Source of the DNA: G965216905 sp965216905
GTDB lineage: Bacteria; Actinomycetota; Acidimicrobiia; Spongiisociales; ZC4RG35
DNA length: 64,000 nucleotides
NCBI GenBank assembly: GCA_965216905.1
Contig: OZ244213.1
Span: forward strand, 558,001 to 622,000
Direction: 5' to 3'
In this document: in pieces, positions 28,580 through 36,983 of the stretch
Numbering within the stretch: the stretch's first letter is position 1
How the letters are laid out: each line of letters begins with the position of its first letter
Position numbers and translations under genes: made by a program
Notes under the pieces: generated by a model
Database searches by the model: none
Seen by the model: only the letters and a program-made list of their open reading frames with translations
Told to the model about the DNA's origin: nothing

Positions 28580-28615
28580 TTGACAATCGGACTGGAGACT
28601 TTGTAAGTTAACTAA
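28580..28615 (+). promoter_or_regulatory. promoter and ROK-type operator of amino-sugar operon
   Basis: TTGACA (28580-28585) is a good -35; a weak -10, TAAGTT, lies at 28604-28609. It overlaps TAAGTTAACTAA (28604-28615), containing the perfect palindrome AGTTAACT. AT-rich dyads of this kind are typical operators of ROK-family sugar repressors, here the gene immediately downstream, suggesting autorepression of the operon. Confidence 0.5.
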
Positions 28616-28655
28616 ACGTTCGATTGCGAACCGCTCCCGACCGGAAGGGAAATGC

Positions 28656-29813
28656 GTGGCAGATCGCCGCCACACCAAGGCCACCAAACACGACGCCCGC
28701 CGGACGAATCTGCGGACGACGCTCGAGATCGTCTCGACTCAGGGATCGACCAGCCGGGCCGAGATCGCCCGCAAGACCGGCCTCTCCAGAGCGGCGGTGT
28801 CCTCCCTGGTCGGCGAGCTCATCGATCAGAACCTCATCCGTGAGCTCGGGCAGGGCGAGTCGGCCGGTGGGAAACCGCCGACCCTCCTGGCCGTCAACGA
28901 GCGGGCCCGCGACATCGTCGCGATCGATCTCGGCCACCGACCGTTCCAGGCGGCACTCACCGACCTCGCCGGGCACATCCATACCCGACAGCACGTCGAC
29001 GAAGTCTTCCCTCCTCCGACGGGGGGAGACGCCGTGGACGCTGCGATCGAACTCATCGACCGCATACTCGGCGAGACTGCCGCTCCGGTGCTGGGCATCG
29101 GTGTCGCCACCCCTGGTGTCGTCGATCCCGACGGCGTCATCGTCGCCCCCAACCTCGGCTGGCACGGTGTTGAGCTGGGCAAACGACTCGAGCGCAGGTT
29201 CGAGCTGCCGGTCTCGATCGCCAACGACGCATCGATGGCCGCCCTCGCCGAAGTGCGGAGACATCCGACCGACCGCAACTTCATCCTGGTCAAGATCGGG
29301 CGTGGCGTCGGCGCCGGGCTGATCCTGGACGGCAGCCTCTACCGGGGTCAGCATTCGGCCGCAGGAGAGATCGGCCACGTTCGGATCGTCGACGACGGCG
29401 ACCGCTGCCGGTGTGGACTGACCGGATGCCTCGAGACGGTCGCCGGTGTTCCGGCGATCCTGCGCCGCATCGGCGCGGATCCGGACGTGGTCGACTGGGA
29501 TGCGCTCACGCTGGCGGGATCGCATGGCGAGTCCGCGGTCCGCGAGGCCCTGGTGGATGCGGGGCGCGCCATCGGTCGCACGCTGGCCGCGGTCGTGGGT
29601 GCCCTCGACGTCAGTCACGTCATCCTCGCTCCCGAGGTCCGCAACGGAGCCGACATCCTCATCGAGACCGTCAGAGATGAGATCACCACTCGCGTCTTCC
29701 CGATCATTGCAGAGACGATCGAGGTCGAGGTGACCCAACTCGGGGGAGACCTCGTCCTCAGCGGCGCTGCCTCGGCCGTCCAGGTCGACCGGCTCGGAAC
29801 GGTGCTGCGATGA
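28656..29813 (+). CDS. ROK-family transcriptional repressor
   Basis: 385 residues. A winged-helix DNA-binding domain (about 20-75, with GSTSRAEIARKTGLSRAAVS) precedes a ROK sugar-kinase-like domain (about 85-385). The ROK part keeps the zinc-binding cluster CRCGLTGCLE (about 250-260) and GEIGHVRI. Proteins of this kind (NagC, XylR) bind a sugar or sugar phosphate and regulate its operon. The start is GTG with GGAAGGG ribosome-binding site. It heads the amino-sugar operon and overlaps the ROK kinase gene by four bases (ATGA). Confidence 0.9.
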   Translation: MADRRHTKATKHDARRTNLRTTLEIVSTQGSTSRAEIARKTGLSRAAVSSLVGELIDQNLIRELGQGESAGGKPPTLLAVNERARDIVAIDLGHRPFQAALTDLAGHIHTRQHVDEVFPPPTGGDAVDAAIELIDRILGETAAPVLGIGVATPGVVDPDGVIVAPNLGWHGVELGKRLERRFELPVSIANDASMAALAEVRRHPTDRNFILVKIGRGVGAGLILDGSLYRGQHSAAGEIGHVRIVDDGDRCRCGLTGCLETVAGVPAILRRIGADPDVVDWDALTLAGSHGESAVREALVDAGRAIGRTLAAVVGALDVSHVILAPEVRNGADILIETVRDEITTRVFPIIAETIEVEVTQLGGDLVLSGAASAVQVDRLGTVLR

Positions 29814-30769
29814 CCACGACGGTCGGAGTCGACATCGGCGGCTCCTCGATCAATGTCGCGGTCCGGAACGAGGCCAAAGACGTCATCGTCCGACACCATG
29901 TCGACGTCGCCCTGAGCGGTGGATCACAGATCGTGGCGAAGACCCTCGAGGCCATCTCCGCAGTCGAAGTCGAGTTGGATGCGGTCGGCGTCGGAATCCC
30001 CGGCCAGGTCGATCGCTCCGCAGGAACGGTCAGGATGGCGGTGAACCTCGGATTGGAGTCCGAGCCATTCCCCCTCGCCCACGAGCTGGGACACGCGCTG
30101 AAGAAGCCGGTTGTGGTCGAGAACGATGTCCGAGCGGCGGTCCTCGGGGCACGCGAGACGTTGGGGAGGACCGGCCGACGACCGGAGAACCTGGCGTTGG
30201 TCAGTATCGGCACGGGTGTGGCAGCCGGGGTGATTGCCGACGGATCCCTGATTCGAGGCGCCACCGGTATGGCGGGCGAGATCGGCCACGTCGTCGTCGA
30301 CCCGACCGGACCGGTCTGTTCTTGTGGTCAACGGGGATGTCTCGAGACGGTGACGGCCGGTCCGGCGATCGCCCGCGAGTGGCCGAAGGGCGATCAATCC
30401 GGAGCTGCCAGCGCCCTGTCTCGGGCTGCCGCGGAAGGTGATCCCACGGCCGCAAGCATCGTCCACCGAATCTCAGGGCACCTCGCGACGGCCCTGGCCT
30501 GGCTCGCGGCGTCCTACGAACCGGAGGCGGTCGTCCTCGCCGGTGGCGTCGTCTCCACCAACCCGGTGCTCCTCGAGGCGATTCGAGCGCACATCGAAGC
30601 TCGGGCCGCTTCGTCGGAGCTCGCAGCTCGACGACTCCGTCCGGCACAGGTGGTCCTCGCCGATCACACAGACCCACCCGGATCGCGCGGCGCCGCGATC
30701 CTCGCCGCCGACCTCATCCTTCAGGAGCGGAACGACGTGTCCGTCTCCACGCAAGCAAGCAACCCATGA
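29810..30769 (+). CDS. ROK-family sugar kinase (probable N-acetylglucosamine kinase)
   Basis: 319 residues, a ROK kinase with ATP-binding GVDIGGSSINVAV at the start, the sugar/catalytic segment VVENDVRAAVLG (Asp about 105), phosphate-binding SIGTGVAAGVI, GEIGHVVVD, and the zinc site CSCGQRGCLE. The family phosphorylates free hexoses at O6. The context, with NagA, a SIS-type deaminase and a hexosaminidase, suggests GlcNAc or a related amino sugar released inside the cell. No DNA-binding domain. Overlaps its upstream regulator gene by four bases. Confidence 0.85.
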   Translation: MTTTVGVDIGGSSINVAVRNEAKDVIVRHHVDVALSGGSQIVAKTLEAISAVEVELDAVGVGIPGQVDRSAGTVRMAVNLGLESEPFPLAHELGHALKKPVVVENDVRAAVLGARETLGRTGRRPENLALVSIGTGVAAGVIADGSLIRGATGMAGEIGHVVVDPTGPVCSCGQRGCLETVTAGPAIAREWPKGDQSGAASALSRAAAEGDPTAASIVHRISGHLATALAWLAASYEPEAVVLAGGVVSTNPVLLEAIRAHIEARAASSELAARRLRPAQVVLADHTDPPGSRGAAILAADLILQERNDVSVSTQASNP

Positions 30770-30791
30770 CCGAGAAACGGGAGGAATACGT

Positions 30792-32243
30792 ATGAGACGC
30801 CGAACCTGGCTGGCATTGATGCTCGTGTTGGGGATGGTGATCGCCGCCTGTGGTACCACGGACGAAGGCGCCGGCACCGAGTCCCCGGACCCCACCGAGG
30901 CCGCCGACCCAACAACCGCAGAAGAACCCGGCGACACCACTCCCCCGGGTGAATCGACGGGCTTCGACCACCTGGACCAGGCAATGGCCGGTGACTTCGA
31001 CGGCACGACCGTCGAGGTGTGGGCCCAGTGGTTGCCCGAATCGGTCGAAGCGGCCAACTTCGATGCGGCGTTGCAGCCTTTCCGGGATGCAACCGGCATC
31101 GAAGTGAACTTCCAACCGACGCCCGACTACGAGACGGCGCTCCAGGTGGCCGTCGATGGGGGCAATGCCCCCGACCTCGCCCAGATCGCCCAGCCGGGCA
31201 AGATGCACCAATTCGCCGAGGCCGGCCAGCTGGTCGCCCTCGACTGGTCGAACACCGAGAAGTTGCAGGCCGATCTCGGAGACGCCTTCTACAGCCTCGG
31301 CCAGTACGACGGCACGCCGTACGGGGTCTTCTACAAGACCGACGTGAAGTCGATCGTGTGGTATCCGGTGCAGGCCTTTGCCGACAACGGCTACGAAGTC
31401 CCCACCACGTGGGACGAGTTGATTGCCCTCAGCGATCAGATCATCGCCGACGGCAACGGCAGCCCCTGGTGCATCTCGATCGAGAGCCAGGAAGCCGACG
31501 GTTGGGTGGCGACCGACTGGATGGAAGACATCCTGCTGCGCACTGCGCCGCCGGAGATCTATCAGCAGTGGTACAACCACGAGATCGAGTTCAACCATCC
31601 CGAGGTCCTCGAGGCCGCCGAGTACATGAAGCAGATCTGGTTCACCGAGGACTACGCGTTCGGAGGCAACACGTTCATCAACGCCACCTGGATCGGTGAG
31701 ACCCAAGATCCCATGTTTTTCGAAGGCGGACCGCAATGCTGGATGCAGAAGCAAGCTGCGTGGATCCCCGGCTTCTGGGGCGCCAACCGCGACTTCGTGG
31801 CCGACAACCCGGACGCCCCCACCAGCGAATGGCCGAATGTCCCCGGTGAGGACGTCGACTTCTTCTACTTCCCGATGATCGAAGAAGAGTTCGGCACCCC
31901 CGCACTCGGGTCCGGCGACATGTTCGTCATGTTCAATGATCGCCCCGAGGTCAGGGCTCTGCTGGAGTTCCTGGCGACCCCGGAAGGTGCTCAGGCGTGG
32001 ATCGAAGCAGGTGGTTTCCTGTCACCGCTGAAAACGGTTCCGACGGATTGGTACACCTACCCCAACATCGGTCTCTCCGAGATCGTCAACAACGCGACGG
32101 CCCTCGGTTTCGACGCATCAGACCTGATGCCCGCCGAGGTCGGCGCCGGTTCCTTCTGGAGCGGAATGGTCGACTGGGTGGCCGCCAACGGCGAGAACAC
32201 CGAGGAGATCTTCCAGGAGATCGAAGACAGCTGGCCCAGCTAG
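30792..32243 (+). CDS. ABC sugar-binding lipoprotein (AglE-like)
   Basis: 483 residues. A lipoprotein signal of basic residues and a hydrophobic core ends at IAAC (Cys about 20), so it is anchored outside the membrane. A Thr/Pro/Glu-rich linker of about 30 residues follows, then a solute-binding protein family 1 domain with VEVWAQWLPESVEAANF and AWIPGFWG. The sequence style resembles alpha-glucoside binders, although the surrounding genes point to amino sugars. GGGAGGA ribosome-binding site. A strong RNA hairpin separates it from the permease genes, which would favour excess of binding protein. Confidence 0.88.
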   Translation: MRRRTWLALMLVLGMVIAACGTTDEGAGTESPDPTEAADPTTAEEPGDTTPPGESTGFDHLDQAMAGDFDGTTVEVWAQWLPESVEAANFDAALQPFRDATGIEVNFQPTPDYETALQVAVDGGNAPDLAQIAQPGKMHQFAEAGQLVALDWSNTEKLQADLGDAFYSLGQYDGTPYGVFYKTDVKSIVWYPVQAFADNGYEVPTTWDELIALSDQIIADGNGSPWCISIESQEADGWVATDWMEDILLRTAPPEIYQQWYNHEIEFNHPEVLEAAEYMKQIWFTEDYAFGGNTFINATWIGETQDPMFFEGGPQCWMQKQAAWIPGFWGANRDFVADNPDAPTSEWPNVPGEDVDFFYFPMIEEEFGTPALGSGDMFVMFNDRPEVRALLEFLATPEGAQAWIEAGGFLSPLKTVPTDWYTYPNIGLSEIVNNATALGFDASDLMPAEVGAGSFWSGMVDWVAANGENTEEIFQEIEDSWPS

Positions 32244-32252
32244 CCGATATCG

Positions 32253-32287
32253 GGAGGGTCCCGGACCACCGAGGTCCGGGACCCTCC
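32253..32287 (+). terminator. 15-bp hairpin between binding protein and permease genes
   Basis: Perfect inverted repeat GGAGGGTCCCGGACC, 5-base loop ACCGA, then its complement. It sits 10 bases after the binding-protein stop and 33 before the permease start, without T-run. This is the familiar malE/malF-type arrangement: an mRNA 3' end stabiliser or partial terminator that lets the binding protein outnumber the permease. Confidence 0.7.
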
Positions 32288-32319
32288 TCGAATGCGCTAC
32301 CGCGTCAAACGAGGAAGAC

Positions 32320-33462
32320 ATGACGAATCAAACGATCACTTCCGATTCGAACGGGCTGGACATCCTTCGTTCTCTCGTCGTCGTCGCCGTCACGGTGGCG
32401 GGCCTGTGGTTCGGCTTCGGGCTCCTGTCCCAACCCGACCTCTTCGCGGATCTCTCGCCCATCCTCTCCAAGGTCCTTCAGGCGCTCATCGCCATCTTCT
32501 TGGGAGTCGCCGGGATCTGGGCTCTCTTCTATTCGGGCAACAGCATCATCGAGAGCCTCCCCGACAAGGCCACCCGACTCCTCCGTCCCTACCTCTTCGT
32601 TCTTCCGGCGGTCGCCGTGGTCGGGATGTACCTCATCTACCCGACGGTCGGCACCGTGTGGACCAGCTTCACCGACGTTCCGGAAGGTCAGGGTCTGTTC
32701 TCGAACTACACCGAAGCGTTCACCGACAAGGACACGCTCCTCCTGTTCCGGAACAACCTCATCTGGCTGCTCATCACACCGGCGGTCTCGGTCGTGATCG
32801 GTTTGGTCTTTGCCGGTCTCGTCGACCGGATCCGATGGGAGTCGCTGGCCAAGTCGTTCGTCTTCATGCCACTCGCCATCTCGTTTGTCGGGGCGTCGGT
32901 GATCTGGAAGTTCGTCTACGCCTGGAAGCCGGCCGTGCAGCCCCAGATCGGTTTGCTCAACGCGATTTGGCTCTGGTTCGGAGGGTTGCTGGTCGACGTG
33001 GGCATCCTCGAAGAGGTCGAGCCGGTCGCCTGGCTTCAACAGATCCCCTGGAACACGCTGTTCCTGATCTTCATCATGGTCTGGCTCCAGGTGGGGTTCG
33101 CCATGGTCGTCCTGTCTGCCGCCATCAAAGGCGTCCCGGCTGAGCTCAACGAGGCGGCCCGCATCGACGGAGCATCCGAACGGCAGATCTTCTTCCGGAT
33201 CACGATCCCCTCCATCCGTGGTGCGCTCCTCGTGGTCTTCACCACCATCGCCATCTCGGTGCTCAAGGTATTCGACATCATCTTCGTGACCACCGGGGGG
33301 AACTTCGACAGCTCGGTCGTGGCCGTGGACATGTATCAGCAGATGTTCCGGTTCCGCAACTTCGGCGCGGCCACCACGATGGCCGTGATCCTGCTCGTCG
33401 CCGTCGTCCCGATCATGGTGATCAACATCCGGAATCTCCGGAAGCAAGGAATCGGCGCATGA
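32320..33462 (+). CDS. sugar ABC transporter permease (AglF-like, MalF type)
   Basis: 380 residues with about eight membrane helices. The N-terminal 100 residues add helices before the canonical domain, as in MalF and AglF types. The EAA loop for contacting the ATPase reads AELNEAARIDGASERQIFFRI (about 275-295). Expected to form a heterodimer with the next permease. GAGGAAG ribosome-binding site; ends in a four-base ATGA overlap with it. Confidence 0.92.
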   Translation: MTNQTITSDSNGLDILRSLVVVAVTVAGLWFGFGLLSQPDLFADLSPILSKVLQALIAIFLGVAGIWALFYSGNSIIESLPDKATRLLRPYLFVLPAVAVVGMYLIYPTVGTVWTSFTDVPEGQGLFSNYTEAFTDKDTLLLFRNNLIWLLITPAVSVVIGLVFAGLVDRIRWESLAKSFVFMPLAISFVGASVIWKFVYAWKPAVQPQIGLLNAIWLWFGGLLVDVGILEEVEPVAWLQQIPWNTLFLIFIMVWLQVGFAMVVLSAAIKGVPAELNEAARIDGASERQIFFRITIPSIRGALLVVFTTIAISVLKVFDIIFVTTGGNFDSSVVAVDMYQQMFRFRNFGAATTMAVILLVAVVPIMVINIRNLRKQGIGA

Positions 33463-34382
33463 CGGCCATACGAGAACTCCAGGAATCGCAACCCGACCTC
33501 GGTGGTCGGCGAATCGGAAGGCGACGCAGGCCCATCGACGATCGGGAACGTGCGAGCTGGTTCGTCCGCCTCGCCGTCTTCCTCATCGTTGCGCTGTGGA
33601 CGTTGCCGACGCTCGGTCTCCTCGTGAACTCCTTCCGGACCTCGACCGAGAGCAGCAGCACCGGGTGGTGGACGGCGATTGTCACACCCTTTTCGACGGG
33701 ATGGACCCTCGGCAACTACGAGTCGGTCCTCACGTCGGGAGGGTTGTTCGATGCGCTGATCAACAGCCTGATCGTCACGATCCCCTCGACCGTGATCCCG
33801 ATCACCTTGGCGGCGTTCGCCGCGTTCGGGTTTGCATGGCTCCGTTTCCGCGGCAGGGGGCTGATGTTCGGAATCATCGTGGCCCTGCTCGTGGTCCCGC
33901 TCCAGCTGTCGCTCGTCCCGCTGCTCCAGCTCTATCAGAGCACGGGTCTGACCGGCAGTTTCCTGGGGATCTGGTTGGCCCACACCGGCTTCGGTCTCCC
34001 GCTGGCGATCTTCCTGCTCTACGGATTCATCTCGACACTGCCCAACGATCTCTTCGAATCCGCCTACATCGATGGGGCGACGCCGTTCACGGCGTTCACC
34101 AGGCTCGTGCTTCCACTGTCGGTTCCCGCCCTGGCATCCTTCGCCATCTTCCAGTTTCTCTGGGTGTGGAATGACTTCCTCGTGGCGCTCGTCTTCCTGG
34201 GGGGATCATCCGACGTGGCGGTGCTCACCATCGAGCTGGCTTCGATCGTGGGTTCTCGCGGGGAGGCGTTTCACCTGCTCACCGCTGCCGCCTTCGTTTC
34301 GATGATCATTCCGCTCATCATGTTCCTGTCCCTCCAGCGGTACTTCGTCCGCGGTCTCCTCGCCGGCTCGGTCAAGGGCTGA
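33459..34382 (+). CDS. sugar ABC transporter permease (AglG-like, MalG type)
   Basis: 307 residues with six helices. A basic, cytosolic N-terminus precedes the first helix (about 30-55), and the EAA loop LFESAYIDGATPFTAFTRL is at about 190-208. Partner of the preceding permease. No ATPase gene is encoded in this operon, so an MsmK-like shared ATPase must energise the transporter; that is inference from the gene set. The GH3 gene starts five bases after the stop. Confidence 0.92.
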   Translation: MTAIRELQESQPDLGGRRIGRRRRPIDDRERASWFVRLAVFLIVALWTLPTLGLLVNSFRTSTESSSTGWWTAIVTPFSTGWTLGNYESVLTSGGLFDALINSLIVTIPSTVIPITLAAFAAFGFAWLRFRGRGLMFGIIVALLVVPLQLSLVPLLQLYQSTGLTGSFLGIWLAHTGFGLPLAIFLLYGFISTLPNDLFESAYIDGATPFTAFTRLVLPLSVPALASFAIFQFLWVWNDFLVALVFLGGSSDVAVLTIELASIVGSRGEAFHLLTAAAFVSMIIPLIMFLSLQRYFVRGLLAGSVKG

Positions 34383-34386
34383 ACCA

Positions 34387-35913
34387 ATGCCGAACCGGGG
34401 TAACGCCCTTGTCTCCTTTCAGGGGACATCGATCGACGGGTCCATCGCCGAGCTGTTCGCCGAGCCCAAGGTCGCCGGTGCCATGCTGTATCTGCCGTTC
34501 AACATCCGAAGTGCGCAGCAGACGAGGCACCTCACCCGGGCGCTCACCCGAGCTGCGGGACATCCGATCCTCGTGGCCGTCGACCAGGAAGGCGGCCAGC
34601 TGTTGGCCGCCGGCCCGGATATGACCCCGTTCGCCGGAAACATGGCGCTGGGCGCGGTCGGTGATGTCGAACTGACCCGGCGAGTCGCCGCGGCGATCGG
34701 GCGGGAGCTGCGGGCGGTGGGGATCAACGTCGACCTGGCACCTGTCGCCGACGTCGCCTCGCGGCCCGACAACCCGTCGCTGGGTATTCGCTCCTTCGGT
34801 GAGGACCCCCACTCGGTTGCCGCCCATGCGGCGGCGTTCGTCGACGGTCTGCAGAGCCAGGGAGTCGCCGCCACCCTGAAGCACTTTCCCGGCAAGGGCG
34901 AGGCGACGGTCGATCCACACGACGAGATGCCGGTCCTCGACCTCGATCTGGACCGGCTCCACAGTGTCGAGTTCGCACCCTTTCGCGCCGGAATCGAGGC
35001 GGGGGCCCACCTTCTCATGGTTGGCCACTATGGGCTTACGGCGGTGACGGGTGATCGCCACCTTCCCACCAGCGTCTCCGAAGCCGTCATGCACCGGCTG
35101 CTGAGAACCCAACTCCACTTCGAGGGGGTCGTCGTGACCGACGCCCTCGACATGGGGGGTTATGGCGACCGCCGACCCGACGCCCCCCTTTCCGCCGGTG
35201 CCGACCTCCTCCTGTATGGACCGGCTCAAACCGGCCAGACACCGGAGACTCCGGCGACAGCGTCACCCCGGCTGCAGAGCCTGCTCGCTTGGTTGGGCGG
35301 CTTCGAGGACCCCGACATCTCGGTGGTGGGTTGCGGAGAACACGGAGCGCTCGCCACCGAACTCGCCACCCGCGCCATGACGCTGGTGCGCAACGATGAC
35401 GCGGTCCTTCCGCTCGCGCCTGACGCGTCCGACCGAATCCTGGCGGTTATGCCGCGACCCGAGAACCTCACGCCCGCCGACACGTCGGCACACGTAGCGC
35501 CAGGTCTGGCCCGAGCCATCGGCAAGCACCACCCGGCGACGACCGAAAAGGTGGTCTCCTTCGACCCGACCGGTGCAGAGATCGAAGACGTGATCGAGGC
35601 GGCCACCGATCACGCGGTCGTGGTCGTCGGCACGCTGGACGCGTCTCCGGGTCAGGTCAGGCTCGTCAACGCCCTCCTCGCGACCGATGCCGTCGTGGTT
35701 GCGGTGGCGCTGCGAACACCGTACGACCTGGCGAACTACCCGGACGCGCCAACCTACATCTGCACCTACGGCATCCTCGATCCGTCACTCGATGCACTCG
35801 CCGACGCCTTGTTCGGGGTGGTCGAGTTCGAGGGGCGGCTGCCGGTTGCCATCGGGGATCTGTACCCGGTCGGTCACGCCTTCGGGCTGGTGGCGGGGTG
35901 GGACCGCCCATGA
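34387..35913 (+). CDS. cytosolic glycoside hydrolase family 3 (beta-N-acetylhexosaminidase, NagZ-like)
   Basis: 508 residues. The GH3 TIM-barrel shows VDQEGGQL (about 60-67), NPSLGIRSFGEDP (about 128-140), KHFPGKGEATVDPHDEMP (about 164-181, with the Asp-His acid/base dyad of the NagZ group) and the nucleophile Asp in VVVTDALDMGG (about 249-259). A second alpha/beta domain (about 330-505) follows. There is no signal peptide, so it acts inside on imported disaccharides or muropeptide-type sugars. GH3 NagZ relatives in actinobacteria may also be phosphorylases; the sequence alone cannot separate them. Confidence 0.82.
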   Translation: MPNRGNALVSFQGTSIDGSIAELFAEPKVAGAMLYLPFNIRSAQQTRHLTRALTRAAGHPILVAVDQEGGQLLAAGPDMTPFAGNMALGAVGDVELTRRVAAAIGRELRAVGINVDLAPVADVASRPDNPSLGIRSFGEDPHSVAAHAAAFVDGLQSQGVAATLKHFPGKGEATVDPHDEMPVLDLDLDRLHSVEFAPFRAGIEAGAHLLMVGHYGLTAVTGDRHLPTSVSEAVMHRLLRTQLHFEGVVVTDALDMGGYGDRRPDAPLSAGADLLLYGPAQTGQTPETPATASPRLQSLLAWLGGFEDPDISVVGCGEHGALATELATRAMTLVRNDDAVLPLAPDASDRILAVMPRPENLTPADTSAHVAPGLARAIGKHHPATTEKVVSFDPTGAEIEDVIEAATDHAVVVVGTLDASPGQVRLVNALLATDAVVVAVALRTPYDLANYPDAPTYICTYGILDPSLDALADALFGVVEFEGRLPVAIGDLYPVGHAFGLVAGWDRP

Positions 35914-36938
35914 CACTCCGGGACGAGATCCACTCCCAGGCGGACGTTCTCGAGTGCTTTCTGGCGGATCGATGGAGTGAGACTGCCGCCCTCGCCGGGC
36001 AGGTGTCGTCGTTGGACTTCACCCACGTCGTGATGGCCGCCCGAGGCTCGTCCGACAACGCCGCCAGATATGCGCAGTACCTGTGGGGCGCTCACAACGG
36101 CTACGAGGTCGCGCTCGCCGCACCATCGCTGTACACCCGGTACGACAGTCCGCCGAACCTCGACGGAGCCCTCGTGGTGGGCGTCAGTCAATCGGGCGAG
36201 TCGCCCGACTTGCTGGCGGTCCTGGAGAGCGGGCGAACCCAGGGCCGTCCCACCCTGGCGATCACCAACAACGCCGACTCGCCGATGGCCCGCATGGCCG
36301 ATCACCACCTCGACATCGGGGCTGGACCCGAGCTGGCGGTGGCGGCCACTAAGACGTACACGAGCCAGCTGATGGCGATGGCGGCGCTGTCGGCCGCCCT
36401 GACCGGAGATGGCGTGCTCCGGGGCGCTCTGGACGCCGTACCGAACGTGGTGCGGGACACGCTCGCGCTCGACGAGTCGATCGCCGAGGCCGCGACCACC
36501 CTCCGCGACATGGATCGCTGTATCGCCATCGGCCGCGGCTTCAACCACTCGACTGCCTTCGAATGGGCACTGAAGATCGCCGAGCTCTCCTACCTGGTTG
36601 CGCTGCCGTTCTCGGCGGCCGACTTCCGGCATGGCCCACTGGCCCTCGTCGAGCCGGGTCTCGGCGTGCTGGCGGTCGCCTGCCGCGGCCCGCTCTTCGA
36701 CGACGTGGCCGATCTCATCCGCGAGGTGCGAAATGGCGGTGCGTACATCACCGCCATCTCAGACCGCTCCGACTGCCCGGCGGACCGGCTCGTGCACCTC
36801 CCGGGTGGTCTGCCCGAGTGGCTGACTCCGATCCCCGCGATCGTGGCCGCCCAGTTGTACACCTATCACCTGACGGTCGCACGGGGCCACGACCCCGACC
36901 GGCCGCGGGCGATCCGCAAGATCACCAAGACGGTGTGA
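35910..36938 (+). CDS. double-SIS-domain sugar isomerase/deaminase (NagB-II or AgaS type)
   Basis: 342 residues built of two SIS phospho-sugar-binding domains (about 25-160 and 190-330). Typical SIS Ser and Thr loops are MAARGSSDNAARYA (about 48-61), GVSQSGESPDLL (about 98-109) and ELAVAATKTYTSQLMAM (about 149-165). The protein resembles the isomerase half of GlmS without the glutaminase domain, the build of NagB-II glucosamine-6-phosphate deaminases. With NagA next to it, the likely reaction is glucosamine-6-phosphate to fructose-6-phosphate plus ammonia. ATG 35910 overlaps the GH3 stop by four bases. Confidence 0.85.
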   Translation: MTLRDEIHSQADVLECFLADRWSETAALAGQVSSLDFTHVVMAARGSSDNAARYAQYLWGAHNGYEVALAAPSLYTRYDSPPNLDGALVVGVSQSGESPDLLAVLESGRTQGRPTLAITNNADSPMARMADHHLDIGAGPELAVAATKTYTSQLMAMAALSAALTGDGVLRGALDAVPNVVRDTLALDESIAEAATTLRDMDRCIAIGRGFNHSTAFEWALKIAELSYLVALPFSAADFRHGPLALVEPGLGVLAVACRGPLFDDVADLIREVRNGGAYITAISDRSDCPADRLVHLPGGLPEWLTPIPAIVAAQLYTYHLTVARGHDPDRPRAIRKITKTV

Positions 36939-36983
36939 GGCCGGAATGCCGTGGAACGGAAACTGCTCGAGGGAGGGATCTCG

